Positions 18,617 through 27,543 are shown, counted from the first letter of the stretch. The stretch is DNA of 64,000 nt from VXNE01 sp963668365 (GCA_963668365.1 OY764266.1:2480001-2544000), one strand, 5' to 3'. Made by a program: numbers and translations. The notes: generated from the sequence alone by a model not told the origin.

Positions 18617-19456
18617 ATGGAATCGAACGCCCCACTACTACTCCTCGCCTACATGGTCGGTATCTTGCTGGCTGCGATCATCGGCGGGAAACTGTCCGAG
18701 CTCGGCACGATGACGCATACGCGTGTCCAGATCGTGATGAGCCTGGTGGCAGGATTCATCCTTGGCATGGCCGTATTTCACTTGCTCCCACACAGTCTGG
18801 AGCGTGTCGAGGGCCACGACGGCGTGGTTGCGGCAGCCGGATGGATGATGCTCGGAATGGTCGTGATGGTCGTCCTGCTGCGCGTTTTCCATTTTCATCA
18901 GCACGAGTTGAGCAGCGAGGGGAGCGATGCTCATGGCGGCCACGGACACGACCACGCCGGAATCAGTTCGAGCAGCCTTCTCGGCATCGCGTTGGGACTC
19001 AGCCTGCACACTGTCACCGAGGGCGCCGCCCTGGGCGCCAGCGTGCGGATTGACGAAGGGCTGCTGCCGGGCCTGGCGGTCTTCATCGCCATCATGCTGC
19101 ACAAACCACTGGACGCGTACTCCATCATCGGGATGATGAATTCCGGGGGTTTTGGCCTTCGCGCGCGCAACCTTGCCAACATCGGATTCGCCGTGCTCTG
19201 CCCGGTGGTCGCCGCAGCAAGCTTCTGGGGCGTGGGCATGCTCGGTCCGCTGGAAGAAGGGGTTGTCATCGGCTACACCCTGGCCTTCGCCACGGGCGCT
19301 TTCCTGTGCATCTCCTTGAGCGATCTGCTGCCGGAAATCCATTTCCATAGCCATGATCGCGGGAAGCTCTTGCTGGCCTTCCTCCTGGGCATTGGCCTCG
19401 CGTATGCGCTGTCGTTCGTGGAGGGAGGAACCGTCCACGAAATGGAAGCACATTAG
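18617..19456 (+). CDS. ZIP family metal transporter
   Basis: This 279-residue, roughly eight-span transporter belongs to the ZIP (ZRT/IRT-like) family, which imports Zn2+ and related divalent metals into the cytoplasm. Transmembrane helix IV carries the metal-site signature LGLSLHTVTEGAALG, and helix V has IMLHKPLDAYSI. The loop after helix III is His-rich (HGGHGHDHAG), as is usual for the family. A later SLSDLLPEIHFHSHD matches the C-terminal family pattern. It lies 92 bp after the three-helix protein in the same direction and completes the metal-SPFH cluster, where the permease at 12307 would export and this protein import. Confidence 0.88.
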   Translation: MESNAPLLLLAYMVGILLAAIIGGKLSELGTMTHTRVQIVMSLVAGFILGMAVFHLLPHSLERVEGHDGVVAAAGWMMLGMVVMVVLLRVFHFHQHELSSEGSDAHGGHGHDHAGISSSSLLGIALGLSLHTVTEGAALGASVRIDEGLLPGLAVFIAIMLHKPLDAYSIIGMMNSGGFGLRARNLANIGFAVLCPVVAAASFWGVGMLGPLEEGVVIGYTLAFATGAFLCISLSDLLPEIHFHSHDRGKLLLAFLLGIGLAYALSFVEGGTVHEMEAH

Positions 19457-19576
19457 CGTCGTAGAACCGCCGGAGGCGAAACGCGGCGCACCCCTTGGGG
19501 TGCGAAGGACGGCGCTACAACTGAACGCGAATCCGGGCAGTGCGCAAAAACGCCCTCTTCTTCGGCGAGGCTGCCC

Positions 19577-19738
19577 TCAATAGCGATTTCCTATAACGCG
19601 GCACCTGACTTCGGTGACGCGAAACTTTAGTTTCTTGTTGGGCGCGGCCGTCGGGAACGGGTTGATGCCCATCCGATAGTTCTCGGGCACGGTCTCCAGG
19701 CTCACATGGCGGGCTATCAGCGGGAGGTTCACCGCTCT
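19577..19738 (-). pseudogene. C-terminal remnant of a third GPP34-P450 gene
   Basis: The minus strand of this stretch translates to the last 50 or so codons of a P450 of the same kind as 29001-31007. The parallels are ARHVSLETVPENYRMGINPF and AAPNKKLKFRVTEV against AHHVELQALPANYKMRINPF and AAPGKKLKFRVAKV in the intact copy. It ends in a stop at 19577. No heme motif or upstream part is present, so it is a fragment. It lies directly downstream of the frameshifted copy at 19888, which suggests a tandem duplication followed by deletion. The remaining bases between 19457 and 19887 show a small hairpin (19859-19880, ctaccgg/ccggtag) and no gene. Confidence 0.8.
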
Positions 19739-19887
19739 TCCGTCAGGCGCATGGAGAAGGGTTCTGTTTTGGGGCCATCCTCTGATCGAGAACAGAGCTT
19801 GTGCCGCGGGATTTCGAGTCGCAACACAAGAATCTCCGCATAGCGTTGCTCTTTCTACCGGCCATCTGGAGACCGGTAGCGTTCAAT

Positions 19888-21922
19888 TCAGCGTGGCTGC
19901 GGGGGGATCGCGTTGCGTATTCGCTTGACTCGGAATTTGAACTTCTTGTCGGGGCTGAACTTCGGCAGCGGAGAGAGTTTCAGCTTGTAGTCGGTCGGCA
20001 CCATCTCCAGTTCGAGGTGATGGGCGACCAGTAGCAGGTCGGCGACCATCATCAACTCGGTGAAGCGTTGCCCGAGGCAGGTGTGCGTGCCGACGCCAAA
20101 CGGATGGTAGGCGCCGCGCTTTCGGTGCTCGTTTCGTGGCGGAAGGTAACGGTCGATATCAAACTTGTCCGGTTCCTCGAAGTTCTCCGCCATGTAGTGG
20201 GCTGCCGGGTACGCCACCATGACGGTGCTTCTCGCAGGCACGACCTTTCCGTCCACCTCGAAGGCGTTCGCCGCCGTCCGATTGTGCACCGGGATCACTG
20301 GATGCAGGCGCAGGTTTTCCATGACGAAGCGATGGGTGACGTCGATGGCTTGCATGTCCAGGTCCGCGGCGTTCGGGTTCCCGTTCGCGAACAACGCATC
20401 GGCTTCCGCAGAGATACGCTCGTACAGATCCGGGTTGGACATCAGTTCGTAGAGCGCGAAGCTCATGGCGCTGCCGACATAATGGCCCGCTATGAGCGGT
20501 GCGATAAACGCGAACTCGAGGTCTGTTTCAGGCAGGAACTGGGGGTCGGCGTTATGCACGTCCATCAGGTCGTCGACCAGGTCTCTGCGCTTGTTCTCCC
20601 GTTGCGCCGGCGAATGCCCGGCGTGGATATTGGCGTAGAGTGCCAGCACCGCCGCGTGCGCCCGCCGCATGGCGGGAGTGCGAAGAGCTATCTCAGGCAA
20701 CACGTTCATGACGTAGACGAGCAGTGCGCGAAACTCGAACTCAAGCAGACCGTCAAGGATCTCGATCGGCGGATCGATGCTCGTGCTGAGCCGCGCTATC
20801 TGCCGGCCGATCCATCGCTGACAGGTCGTTTCGCCCGGCAACACCTCGCCAACTTCCCATCGCTGAAAGGCATCCCGTCCGAGAGCAATGAGTTCTTCGA
20901 GCCTATCCTCCACGACTGCGCGCGAGTTTCCGGCGCGCGCCGCCTTGCGCATCCGGAAGTGGTCGGCGCCATCCATGCTGGCGATCGAGCGTGCGGTACC
21001 CCAGGCGGCCTGGAAATCCTCGAGGTAATCCCGCGTTCGCAGGTAAAGACGGCCCTTGCGCCCTATCCAGTGGTTCATTTCGGCGCCGGCGAGCACGACA
21101 TACGGCTTGCCCGGCAGCTTAAGGGTGTAGGCCGGCCCGAGCCGCTCCGCCTGCTCGGCGAAGAACTTGGGTAGGTTCTTGGCGCGGAAAGATGGCGACG
21201 AGAAGCAGTCCCACAGGCTCACCGTCGGCAACGCTCGCCTGCCGGCAATGCGCAAGGTGGCAGGTGGCGAATAGGAACTCTGCACAGCCGCCAGCACCGC
21301 CCGCCCGAACAGGTCCATGCCCGCGATCAGGTCGATGCGGTCCTCGGCTTCCTCGTATTCCTCCGGTGTCAGCAGGGCCTTGAATCCTTCGCAGGCCTTC
21401 ACCAGTCCGATCACGGTCACGTCGTGGGGGTCTGGAATCTCGTCGTCGAACAGGGTTCGCATAACCCGGCTGCGGATTTCCTCGCCCGGAGCGCCGTCGA
21501 TCAGGGGATAGCGGCCGGACCGGGCAACCTTGCCCGAAAGCGACCAGAAACCCGCCGCGTCGTGCTCGAGAATCTCACGCTGAACCAGGCGGTCGAAGAC
21601 CATCTCGTTGACATCGTCCGCCCGTGGTGCCAGCCGCTCGATCCAGTACCTTGGACTGTGGTCTGTGTCTTCGTCGGCGATGATCGCGAGTGTCGGGTCG
21701 AGCAGTTCGTCACCCGTCGGCGTCGGGTCCAAGACCTGCAGCGCGCGAAGCGCGAAGGTCGGTATCGATACGTCCCTTGAACGACAGATCCAGCAGCACG
21801 GCGCCCACGAGCGCACAGGACATGCGCCACTCCGGTATGGGTGCGATGAACCCCGTGTCATCCTTCAGAAGCAGGAGGATGAGTTCCTCGGCGATGGTCA
21901 TCTCCTTGACTTCGCCGGCCAT
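19888..21922 (-). pseudogene. GPP34-cytochrome P450 fusion (copy A, frameshifted)
   Basis: This is a paralogue of 29001-31007. An excellent ribosome site (aaggagg) precedes ATG 21922. The frame gives the GPP34 start (MTIAEELILLLLKDDTGFI, GAVLLDLSFKGRIDTD), then breaks near 21768 and continues one frame over with LQVLDPTPTGDELLDPTLAI. From there it is open to 19888. The P450 part keeps the I-helix AGHYVGSAMSFALYELM, the ExxR motif in FVMENLRLHPVIPVH and the heme loop FGVGTHTCLGQRF. The I-helix AGH(x)xxS resembles CYP51 more than ordinary bacterial P450s. A net +1 or -2 shift is needed to join the parts. It could be a decaying gene or a sequence error. It is followed on the same strand by the copy C remnant. 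Confidence 0.82.
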
Positions 21923-22101
21923 GCTCCTCCTTTGATTCGCTGGTGATGACTGCTGTGATTGTTCTCTGAGCCGAACTGCAGTGAATTGCCCGCGAGTTCC
22001 CGCGTTTGCCGGAACATAACACACGGTGAAGACTGTCGGCTCCGCAACGGGCGCCCTGAAGTTCACGTCCGGGAACCGTCAGCCAAGTGCGGACCTGTCT
22101 G

Positions 22102-23625
22102 CTACTCCCGAGGCGCGGATGTCCCGTCCTTGAGCGACGCACTCCCGGGCTGACCGGTTGACCAGGCGCCGCCGATGGCGCGGTGCAGGGCCAGTCGCGC
22201 ATAGCCCAGTTCGCGCTCGCCCGCGGCCCGGGCGGACTTGGCGCTCGCCAGCATCTGCGAGGCGGCAAGGAAGGTGGCGTAGTCGTCCAGCCCGGACGCA
22301 TACCTGTCATGCCGAAGATCGACCTCCGCCTGGGCTGCTTCCTCCAGCGAGACCAGCAGACCGGAGCGGCGACGGGCGGCCGCGAGCCCGGCAATCGCGC
22401 TCTCCGCTTCATGGACCGCGGTCAGCACGGAGCGACCGAACGCCGCGACCGCCTCGTCCAATCTGGCTTCGGCGAGTTGGACATTGCCGCGCAGCCGTCC
22501 ACGCTGCAGCACCGGCGCAAGCAGGTTCGCGCTCAGGTTGCGGAACCACTGGTCCGGATCGAACCAATCGGCGGATTCCGAACTCTGCAGACCGATCGAA
22601 CCGGACAGGGACAGCGACGGCAACAGTTCCGCACGCCGCGCGCCTACGGCGTATCGAGCCGCCTCCAACCTTTGCCGCGCCGCCCTGACGTCGGGCCTCT
22701 GAGTCAGGAGATCAGCCGGAATGCCCGTCGGGGCAGGTTCTAACGAGGAGGCCGTTGTCAATTCGTCCGGCAGCATTCCGGCGAGTTCCTCCCGGTAGCC
22801 TCCCGCCAGCACCCAGAGTCGCGCCTCGGCGTTGGCCAGCAGGGCGTCGATCTGCGGCAATTCCGCCTCGGCGTCACCCAGTTGCCGCCGCGCGGCGTAG
22901 AGGTCCCGGGCATCGGCCAGTCCGCCGTCGTAACGGGTCTCCATCAACCATGCCCACTCCTTCAGAAGCTCGACGATCTCGCCCGCGAGTGACCGCTGTT
23001 GCCTGAGATCCACGACCTCGAAATATGTTCCGATCGTGTCCGCCAAAACCTTGATGCGGGCTGTATCCAAATCCGACTCCGCCGCCAGGCCCTCCGCGCC
23101 GGCCGCCCGGGACGAGTTGCGGTCGCGAAGCCAGAAATCCGCCTCGTAGGCGAATTCCGCTCTGGCGGAATAGGTGGTCAGGTCGAGCCGGTCGGGCAGC
23201 ACGAATCCGAAGGCTTCAAACACGTCGGAGCCAAGGCCAAGCTGGTCCAGTTGCGCGCCGAGACCCGCGCTCGTGGGCATGCGGATTTCGCTCGGGCCAA
23301 TCGCCGCCCGCATGGCGGGCAGTCGCGCGGTGCCAGCCATGCGCGCCCGGGCCTTCGCCTGGGCAACCCGGGCAGCCGCTTCGTCAAGATCGAAGTTCGA
23401 ACCCAGGGCGGCTTCCGCGAGGCGGTTGAGCGCGGGGTCGTCGAAGGCTTTCCACCACTCGACCTGTTGAGGGATGGATTGGATTTCGCCAGCGAACTCT
23501 TCGTCGAGATCCGCCACCTGTTCGGGAACTCGCGCATCCGGCACCAGGGAACAGGCGGCGAGCAGCGAGGGCAGCAATATCGCCGGTATTCGGCGCCGGG
23601 AACGCTGGCTAGATCGCATATGCAA
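22102..23625 (-). CDS. Outer-membrane efflux lipoprotein, NodT/TolC family
   Basis: This 507-residue outer-membrane factor forms the exit duct of tripartite pumps. The N-terminus is a lipoprotein signal (ILLPSLLAACS, Cys about 26). Two repeats of the OEP domain follow, each with long coiled helices: residues about 70-270 (NLDEAAARVAQAKARAR-like segment, TYFEVVDLRQQRSLAGEIVE) and about 300-480 (DLLTQRPDVRAARQRLEAAR, LLPSLSLSGSIGL). It lies upstream of, and co-directional with, the GPP34-P450 copy A. No other outer-membrane factor is in the window, so it is the likely partner of both RND adaptor/pump pairs. Length is normal for the family. Confidence 0.9.
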   Translation of the reverse strand: MHMRSSQRSRRRIPAILLPSLLAACSLVPDARVPEQVADLDEEFAGEIQSIPQQVEWWKAFDDPALNRLAEAALGSNFDLDEAAARVAQAKARARMAGTARLPAMRAAIGPSEIRMPTSAGLGAQLDQLGLGSDVFEAFGFVLPDRLDLTTYSARAEFAYEADFWLRDRNSSRAAGAEGLAAESDLDTARIKVLADTIGTYFEVVDLRQQRSLAGEIVELLKEWAWLMETRYDGGLADARDLYAARRQLGDAEAELPQIDALLANAEARLWVLAGGYREELAGMLPDELTTASSLEPAPTGIPADLLTQRPDVRAARQRLEAARYAVGARRAELLPSLSLSGSIGLQSSESADWFDPDQWFRNLSANLLAPVLQRGRLRGNVQLAEARLDEAVAAFGRSVLTAVHEAESAIAGLAAARRRSGLLVSLEEAAQAEVDLRHDRYASGLDDYATFLAASQMLASAKSARAAGERELGYARLALHRAIGGAWSTGQPGSASLKDGTSAPRE

Positions 23626-23628
23626 TCT

Positions 23629-24795
23629 TCAATACGACCGGGGCAACCCCAGCACGTGCTCCGTCACGTAGTTCAGGACCATTTCCTGCGAAATCGGCGC
23701 AAGGCGTTGCAGGCGCGCCTCCCGCCAATACCGTTCGACGTGGAATTCGCTGGCGTAGCCGAACCCGCCGTGGGTCTGCACGGCCTGGTCGGCGGCCTGG
23801 AAGCAGGCGTCGGCCGCGAGCCACTTCGCCATGTTGGCCTCGGCGCCGCACGGCTCGCCGTTGTCCATGAGCCACGACGCCTTGCGGATCATCAGTTCAG
23901 CGGCGTCCAGGCGTATCCGCGCCTCGCCGAGCGGGAACGACACGCCCTGGTTCATGCCGATCGGCCGGTTGAAGACGACGCGGTCGTTGGCGTAGTCCAC
24001 CGCCCGGCGCAGGGCGGCCCGGCCTATGCCCAGAGATTCCGCCGCGACCAGAATGCGCTCGGCATTCAGGCCGTCGAGCAGGTAGCGGAAGCCCATGCCT
24101 TCCTCGCCGACCCGGTCGGTGACGTGCACGGGCAGGTCGTCGTACACCACTTCGCAGGTGGCGATAGCGTTGCGGCCAACCTTGTCGATCGGCGAGATGG
24201 TGACTTCCGGACGCTGCAGCTCGGCGAGCAGCAAGGTCATGCCCTGGGTTCGCTTGGCCACCTTGTCGCGAGCCTCCGTTCGCACCAGCAGCAGCACACG
24301 CTCGGCGTCGAGCGCTTTCGTGGTCCAGACCTTGCGACCGCGGACGATGTAGCGGTCGCCGTTCCGGCGCGCCGTCGTGGTGATGGACGTCGTGTCGGTG
24401 CCAGCGTCGGGTTCCGTCACCCCGAAGGAAATGTGCAGGTCGCCGTTCGCGACCCGCGGCAGGTATTTCTGCTTCATCTCTTCGGATCCGTGGCAGACGA
24501 CGGGATGCATGCCGAAGATCGACAGGTGAATGCTGCTCGCGCCGTTCATCGCCGCGCCCGATGCGGCCACCTCTTCCAGCACGATGGACGCCTCCGTGAT
24601 CCCCCGGCCGCTTCCGCCGTACTTCTCGGGTATGGCGATGCCGACCCAGCCGTCGGCCGCGAGAGCGTTGTAGAAGTCCCACGGGAAGCGGTGTTCCCGG
24701 TCGCATTCGGCCCAGTAATCGTCGGGAAATCGCGCGCAGATTCTGCCGACGGCATCGCGTATGAGCTGCTGTTCCCCTGTCGTTTCAAAGTTCAT
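23629..24795 (-). CDS. Acyl-CoA dehydrogenase
   Basis: This 388-residue flavoprotein catalyses alpha,beta-dehydrogenation of an acyl-CoA in the cytoplasm. The family pattern is complete: an N-terminal helical domain (MNFETTGEQQLIRDAVGRI), the flavin-contact segment ISFGVTEPDAGTDTTSITTT, and the C-terminal helical domain with RILVAAESLGIGRAALR and QTHGGFGYASEFHVERYWRE. The stop is 3 bases from the efflux-factor start. It is divergent from the MaoC hydratase gene with only 38 bp between the two starts, so the pair probably shares a control region and pathway. The chain-length specificity is not readable. A fragment of a second copy survives at 36713. Confidence 0.9.
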   Translation of the reverse strand: MNFETTGEQQLIRDAVGRICARFPDDYWAECDREHRFPWDFYNALAADGWVGIAIPEKYGGSGRGITEASIVLEEVAASGAAMNGASSIHLSIFGMHPVVCHGSEEMKQKYLPRVANGDLHISFGVTEPDAGTDTTSITTTARRNGDRYIVRGRKVWTTKALDAERVLLLVRTEARDKVAKRTQGMTLLLAELQRPEVTISPIDKVGRNAIATCEVVYDDLPVHVTDRVGEEGMGFRYLLDGLNAERILVAAESLGIGRAALRRAVDYANDRVVFNRPIGMNQGVSFPLGEARIRLDAAELMIRKASWLMDNGEPCGAEANMAKWLAADACFQAADQAVQTHGGFGYASEFHVERYWREARLQRLAPISQEMVLNYVTEHVLGLPRSY

Positions 24796-24833
24796 GTGCG
24801 AGAGGTTAGCATGGCCTTTAAGGAGATCATTTG

Positions 24834-25289
24834 ATGGCCGGAAAGTATTTCGAAGAGCTTGAGGTGGGGCGCGCTTTCGAGCACGAGCCGGGCCGCACCG
24901 TCACCGAAACCGACAACCTGCTCTTCACCGCCCTGACCCTGAACACCCAACCGCTGCACCTCGACGCCGAGTTCGCGAAGGACACCCAGCACGGCCGGAT
25001 TCTCGTCAACAGCATCTTCACCCTGGGGCTGGTCGTGGGTCTTTCGGTGGGCGATACCACGCTAGGCACCACCATCGGCAACCTGGGGTTCGATAAGACC
25101 ACCTTCCCGAACCCCGTGTTCATCGGCGATACCATCCGAGTCACCTCCAAGGTCGTCAACCGTCGCGAAAGCCGCTCGAAACCGGACCGGGGAATCGTCA
25201 CCTTCGAGCACGTAGGGACCAACCAGCGCGGCGAAGTGGTCTGCTCCTGCCTGCGCGGCGCAATGATGATGCGACGGCCGCAAGATTGA
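24834..25289 (+). CDS. MaoC family (R)-hydratase-like protein
   Basis: This hot-dog-fold protein of 151 residues belongs to the MaoC family, which hydrates trans-2-enoyl-CoA or mesaconyl-type CoA thioesters. It starts with AGKYFEELEVGRAFEHEPGR and carries TETDNLLFTALTLNTQPLHL, the region that normally supplies the catalytic Asp/His pair. Here the pattern is N-T-Q-P-L-H, with His retained. The ATG at 24834 has aaggag about 8 bases upstream; an in-frame TTG directly precedes it. Length and sequence resemble single-domain MaoC dehydratases found beside CoA-ester lyases, and such a lyase lies at 26609. An 18-bp piece of its 5' end recurs at 36781. Confidence 0.85.
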   Translation: MAGKYFEELEVGRAFEHEPGRTVTETDNLLFTALTLNTQPLHLDAEFAKDTQHGRILVNSIFTLGLVVGLSVGDTTLGTTIGNLGFDKTTFPNPVFIGDTIRVTSKVVNRRESRSKPDRGIVTFEHVGTNQRGEVVCSCLRGAMMMRRPQD

Positions 25290-25358
25290 CAGAGTGTATA
25301 GGTGGGCTTCGGCGGGGTGAAACACGGCACAGGCGAAGCCGTGACGGATTTTATGGCG

Positions 25359-25877
25359 CTAGTCGGCAAGGATCTCTTCCAAAGCGTAGAGGGTCCTCTG
25401 AGGTATGCGTTCGGAAGGGTAGTACCGCGAGATGATCTCCAGCGCGATTTTGTAGTCCGTAACGTTCAGATATCGCAGCAGGTATCGAATGTCGGCCTCG
25501 TCATGAAACTCTGCCCCCAGTCGCATCCCCAGACACTTCATCGCCAACAGGTATTCGGGGCTGGCTGTCATCACCGAGAGATTCGACAGGTCGAGGAACG
25601 GGTGATAGTCGCCCCGTTCACTCAGGAAGCCCTTGACCGCGTCGTTGAGCCAGTCCGGAGGACAGCGTTCCTCTTCAGCAATGTGTCGCACGGCTTCGCG
25701 AATGACATCTGCCGGATGAAAGAAAGCGTCGAGATCGTGGGTGGTCTCGCGTGCCTGATGTACCAGACACATGACTGCGCCACCGACAAGGTAAACCTCG
25801 CCGCTGACATGTGCATCGCCGAGTTTCTCGTTCAGCAGTTCCAGCAGGCGATGGATGTCGGCGCGATCGAGGGCCAT
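25359..25877 (-). CDS. Nucleotidyltransferase toxin-like protein (DUF6036 type)
   Basis: This 172-residue protein has a minimal nucleotidyltransferase fold. It shows VSGEVYLVGGAVMCLVHQA with the GG pair, then THDLDAFFHPADVI with the D-x-D metal site. A helical C-terminal part includes LLAMKCLGMRLGAEFHDEAD and IRYLLRYLNV. Such proteins are related to AbiEii/MNT toxins that add nucleotides to RNA or protein targets. The start (ATG 25877) is fixed by TGATG overlap with the stop of the upstream gene. That overlap, the size and the upstream DNA-binding-like partner support a two-gene toxin-antitoxin module. The target is unknown. Confidence 0.75.
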   Translation of the reverse strand: MALDRADIHRLLELLNEKLGDAHVSGEVYLVGGAVMCLVHQARETTHDLDAFFHPADVIREAVRHIAEEERCPPDWLNDAVKGFLSERGDYHPFLDLSNLSVMTASPEYLLAMKCLGMRLGAEFHDEADIRYLLRYLNVTDYKIALEIISRYYPSERIPQRTLYALEEILAD

Positions 25878-26368
25878 CAGACTCTGGCCCCCAATGTGCT
25901 GTCGATAAACAGGTTGCGGCGGCGGAAGGGCGGCGGTGATGACGCGAGCAAATGCAGTCTCAGGGAAACCAGCCTTGACGCGAACCAGGGTGTTGGCAGA
26001 GGCGGGACATCCCACACCCACTTGGGTGCGGGAGCGTGTTTTCTTGCACAGGCGTATTCCACCATCGCCGCAAAGTAATTCGAGGCCCACGCGTCCAGTC
26101 TGGCGAGGTCAGGGTCCTGGATCGCGGTCTCCAGCTTCTGTGCGCTGCTGGCGTGTAGAAAATCGTGAATCTCGGCCAGAGCCAGCGATTGGGCGGATGG
26201 GTTGGACGATAGCCGGTCGATCAGCCGCTGGAGTTCATCCGATGCCGCCGGTAACAACCTGCCCAACACCCACTTGGATACGTCTTCGCCCGCGCGTGCG
26301 GCCTGCGCCTTGATCCGCCGCTTTTGTTCGGCGCTGACCCGCAACTGAAGTTGTTCTGTCTTGGCCAC
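25877..26368 (-). CDS. Putative antitoxin with RHH-like N-terminus
   Basis: This protein of about 163 residues begins at a GTG (26368). The N-terminal 50 residues (AKTEQLQLRVSAEQKRRIKA, then GEDVSKWVLGRLLP) look like a ribbon-helix-helix DNA-binding domain of the CopG/MobC kind. The C-terminal part (about 60-160) is helical and Trp-rich (RLDAWASNYFAAMVEYA, APKWVWDVPPLPTPWFA) and would contact the toxin. Its stop codon shares one base with the nucleotidyltransferase start. A perfect 5-1-5 inverted repeat lies 35 bp upstream of the start, as expected for autoregulation. A longer frame from 26470 exists but would overlap the operator. Confidence 0.68.
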   Translation of the reverse strand: MAKTEQLQLRVSAEQKRRIKAQAARAGEDVSKWVLGRLLPAASDELQRLIDRLSSNPSAQSLALAEIHDFLHASSAQKLETAIQDPDLARLDAWASNYFAAMVEYACARKHAPAPKWVWDVPPLPTPWFASRLVSLRLHLLASSPPPFRRRNLFIDSTLGARV

Positions 26369-26402
26369 ACGGCAATCGTAAGGGTGGCTCGCCCCAATGT
26401 CT

Positions 26403-26413
26403 ATACGACGTAT
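26403..26413 (-). promoter_or_regulatory. Candidate antitoxin operator (inverted repeat)
   Basis: The sequence atacgacgtat is a perfect 5-bp inverted repeat around a single base, 35 bp upstream of the putative antitoxin start. On the minus strand tatag lies inside it, so it may overlap the -10 region. RHH antitoxins usually bind such short palindromes. Confidence 0.4.
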
Positions 26414-26495
26414 TGACAGTTGTTCGGGAGACCGAGGCTCCATCTTGCCCGCCATGTTGGTGGGGCTCATTCGCGTGCGCGACGTGGACCCTGCC

Positions 26496-26543
26496 GGGAA
26501 CCCTGTTGGGAACCCTGTTGGGAACCCTGTTGGGAACCCTGTT
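26496..26543. repeat. Four tandem copies of a 12-bp unit
   Basis: There are four exact copies of gggaaccctgtt between the toxin-antitoxin pair and the CoA-ester lyase gene. The array lies 66-113 bp upstream of the lyase ATG, outside any convincing gene. It could be a slippage-prone spacer or a protein-binding array. Confidence 0.9.
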
Positions 26544-26608
26544 GACTATTCCGCTCCAATCGCGGAGTGTGCGTCGCACCCATTGTTGATAGAGGACGAC
26601 GCTTCCCA

Positions 26609-27502
26609 ATGACACGCCTGCGGCGTTCCATACATTTCGTGCCGGGCGGCAACGAGCGGATGCTCGTCAAGGCGCTTGGCACCAATGCGGATTCCTTGAT
26701 CTTCGACCTGGAGGACGCGGTCACGCCGGACCGCAAGGACGAGGTGCGCGGCATTGTGTCGTCGTGGCTTGCCGAGTCCGACTTCGGCAGCAAGGAAAAG
26801 ACGGTGCGCATGAACCCCCTGGACACGCCGTGGGGCCATGCGGACCTCGAAGCGACCATGGTTTCGCCGCCCGACGCCTACGTGGTCCCCAAACCGGAAA
26901 CGCTGGAGGGACTGAACGCCATCGATGCCGAGCTGTCGCGGCTGGAGCGCCTGCACGGTCATGCGGATAGGGGAGTCGGCCTCATCCTGATCGCGGAGAC
27001 ACCGTTGGGCGCGCTCAATCTACCGACGTTCACCGGTTGTCCCCGCGTCCGCGCGCTGACCTGGGGTGGCGAGGACATGTCGGCTGTACTCGGCGTGCCG
27101 GGGAACCGCGATGCGGACGGCAACTATCTTTCTGTCTATCAGCACTGCCGCGTAGTGACCCTGCTGAGCGCGGTCGCGGGAGGCGTGCAACCCATGGATG
27201 CGGTGTACGTAGACTTCCGTGACATCGATGGTCTGCGAGAAGAATGCGAGGAGGGCGCAAGGCTGGGATTCACCGGCAAGCTTTCCATTCATCCGGACCA
27301 GATCGATGTCATCAACGCCGCGTTCACGCCGGCGCCGGAACAGGTGGCCGAAGCGCGGGCCCTGCTCGAGGCGTTCGACGAAGCCCAGGCAGAAGGGCGG
27401 ATGGCGTTTTCGTTCAAAGGACAGATGGTGGACGCGCCACATCTCAGCCGGGCCCGGGCGCTCCTGGAGCGGGCGCGGCTGATCGAGGAGAACGCGTCCT
27501 GA
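26609..27502 (+). CDS. CoA-ester lyase, HpcH/HpaI/CitE family
   Basis: This 297-residue TIM-barrel lyase belongs to the citrate lyase beta/malyl-CoA lyase group. It cleaves or condenses short hydroxyacyl-CoA esters with Mg2+. Signatures are RSIHFVPGGNERMLVKALGT, LIFDLEDAVTPDRKDEVR (acidic metal ligand region), VRMNPLDTPWGHADLEA, GVGLILIAETPLGALNL with catalytic Glu, WGGEDMSAVLG and GFTGKLSIHPDQIDVINAAF. ATG 26609 is chosen over a longer frame because homology begins there and agagga lies upstream. With the MaoC hydratase at 24834 it may form a pair that hydrates an enoyl-CoA and then splits the hydroxyacyl-CoA. Confidence 0.88.
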   Translation: MTRLRRSIHFVPGGNERMLVKALGTNADSLIFDLEDAVTPDRKDEVRGIVSSWLAESDFGSKEKTVRMNPLDTPWGHADLEATMVSPPDAYVVPKPETLEGLNAIDAELSRLERLHGHADRGVGLILIAETPLGALNLPTFTGCPRVRALTWGGEDMSAVLGVPGNRDADGNYLSVYQHCRVVTLLSAVAGGVQPMDAVYVDFRDIDGLREECEEGARLGFTGKLSIHPDQIDVINAAFTPAPEQVAEARALLEAFDEAQAEGRMAFSFKGQMVDAPHLSRARALLERARLIEENAS

Positions 27503-27543
27503 GGATCGCCATGCCTACCGGCCCGGCGTCTCACATATCGGAG

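Noticed and set aside
19483..19500. Hairpin cgcaccccttggggtgcg after the ZIP gene considered as a terminator
   Set aside because: The stem is good but no T-tract follows, so it is not called.
26496..26543. Tandem repeats considered as a CRISPR array
   Set aside because: Units are 12 bp with no spacers and no cas genes are near.
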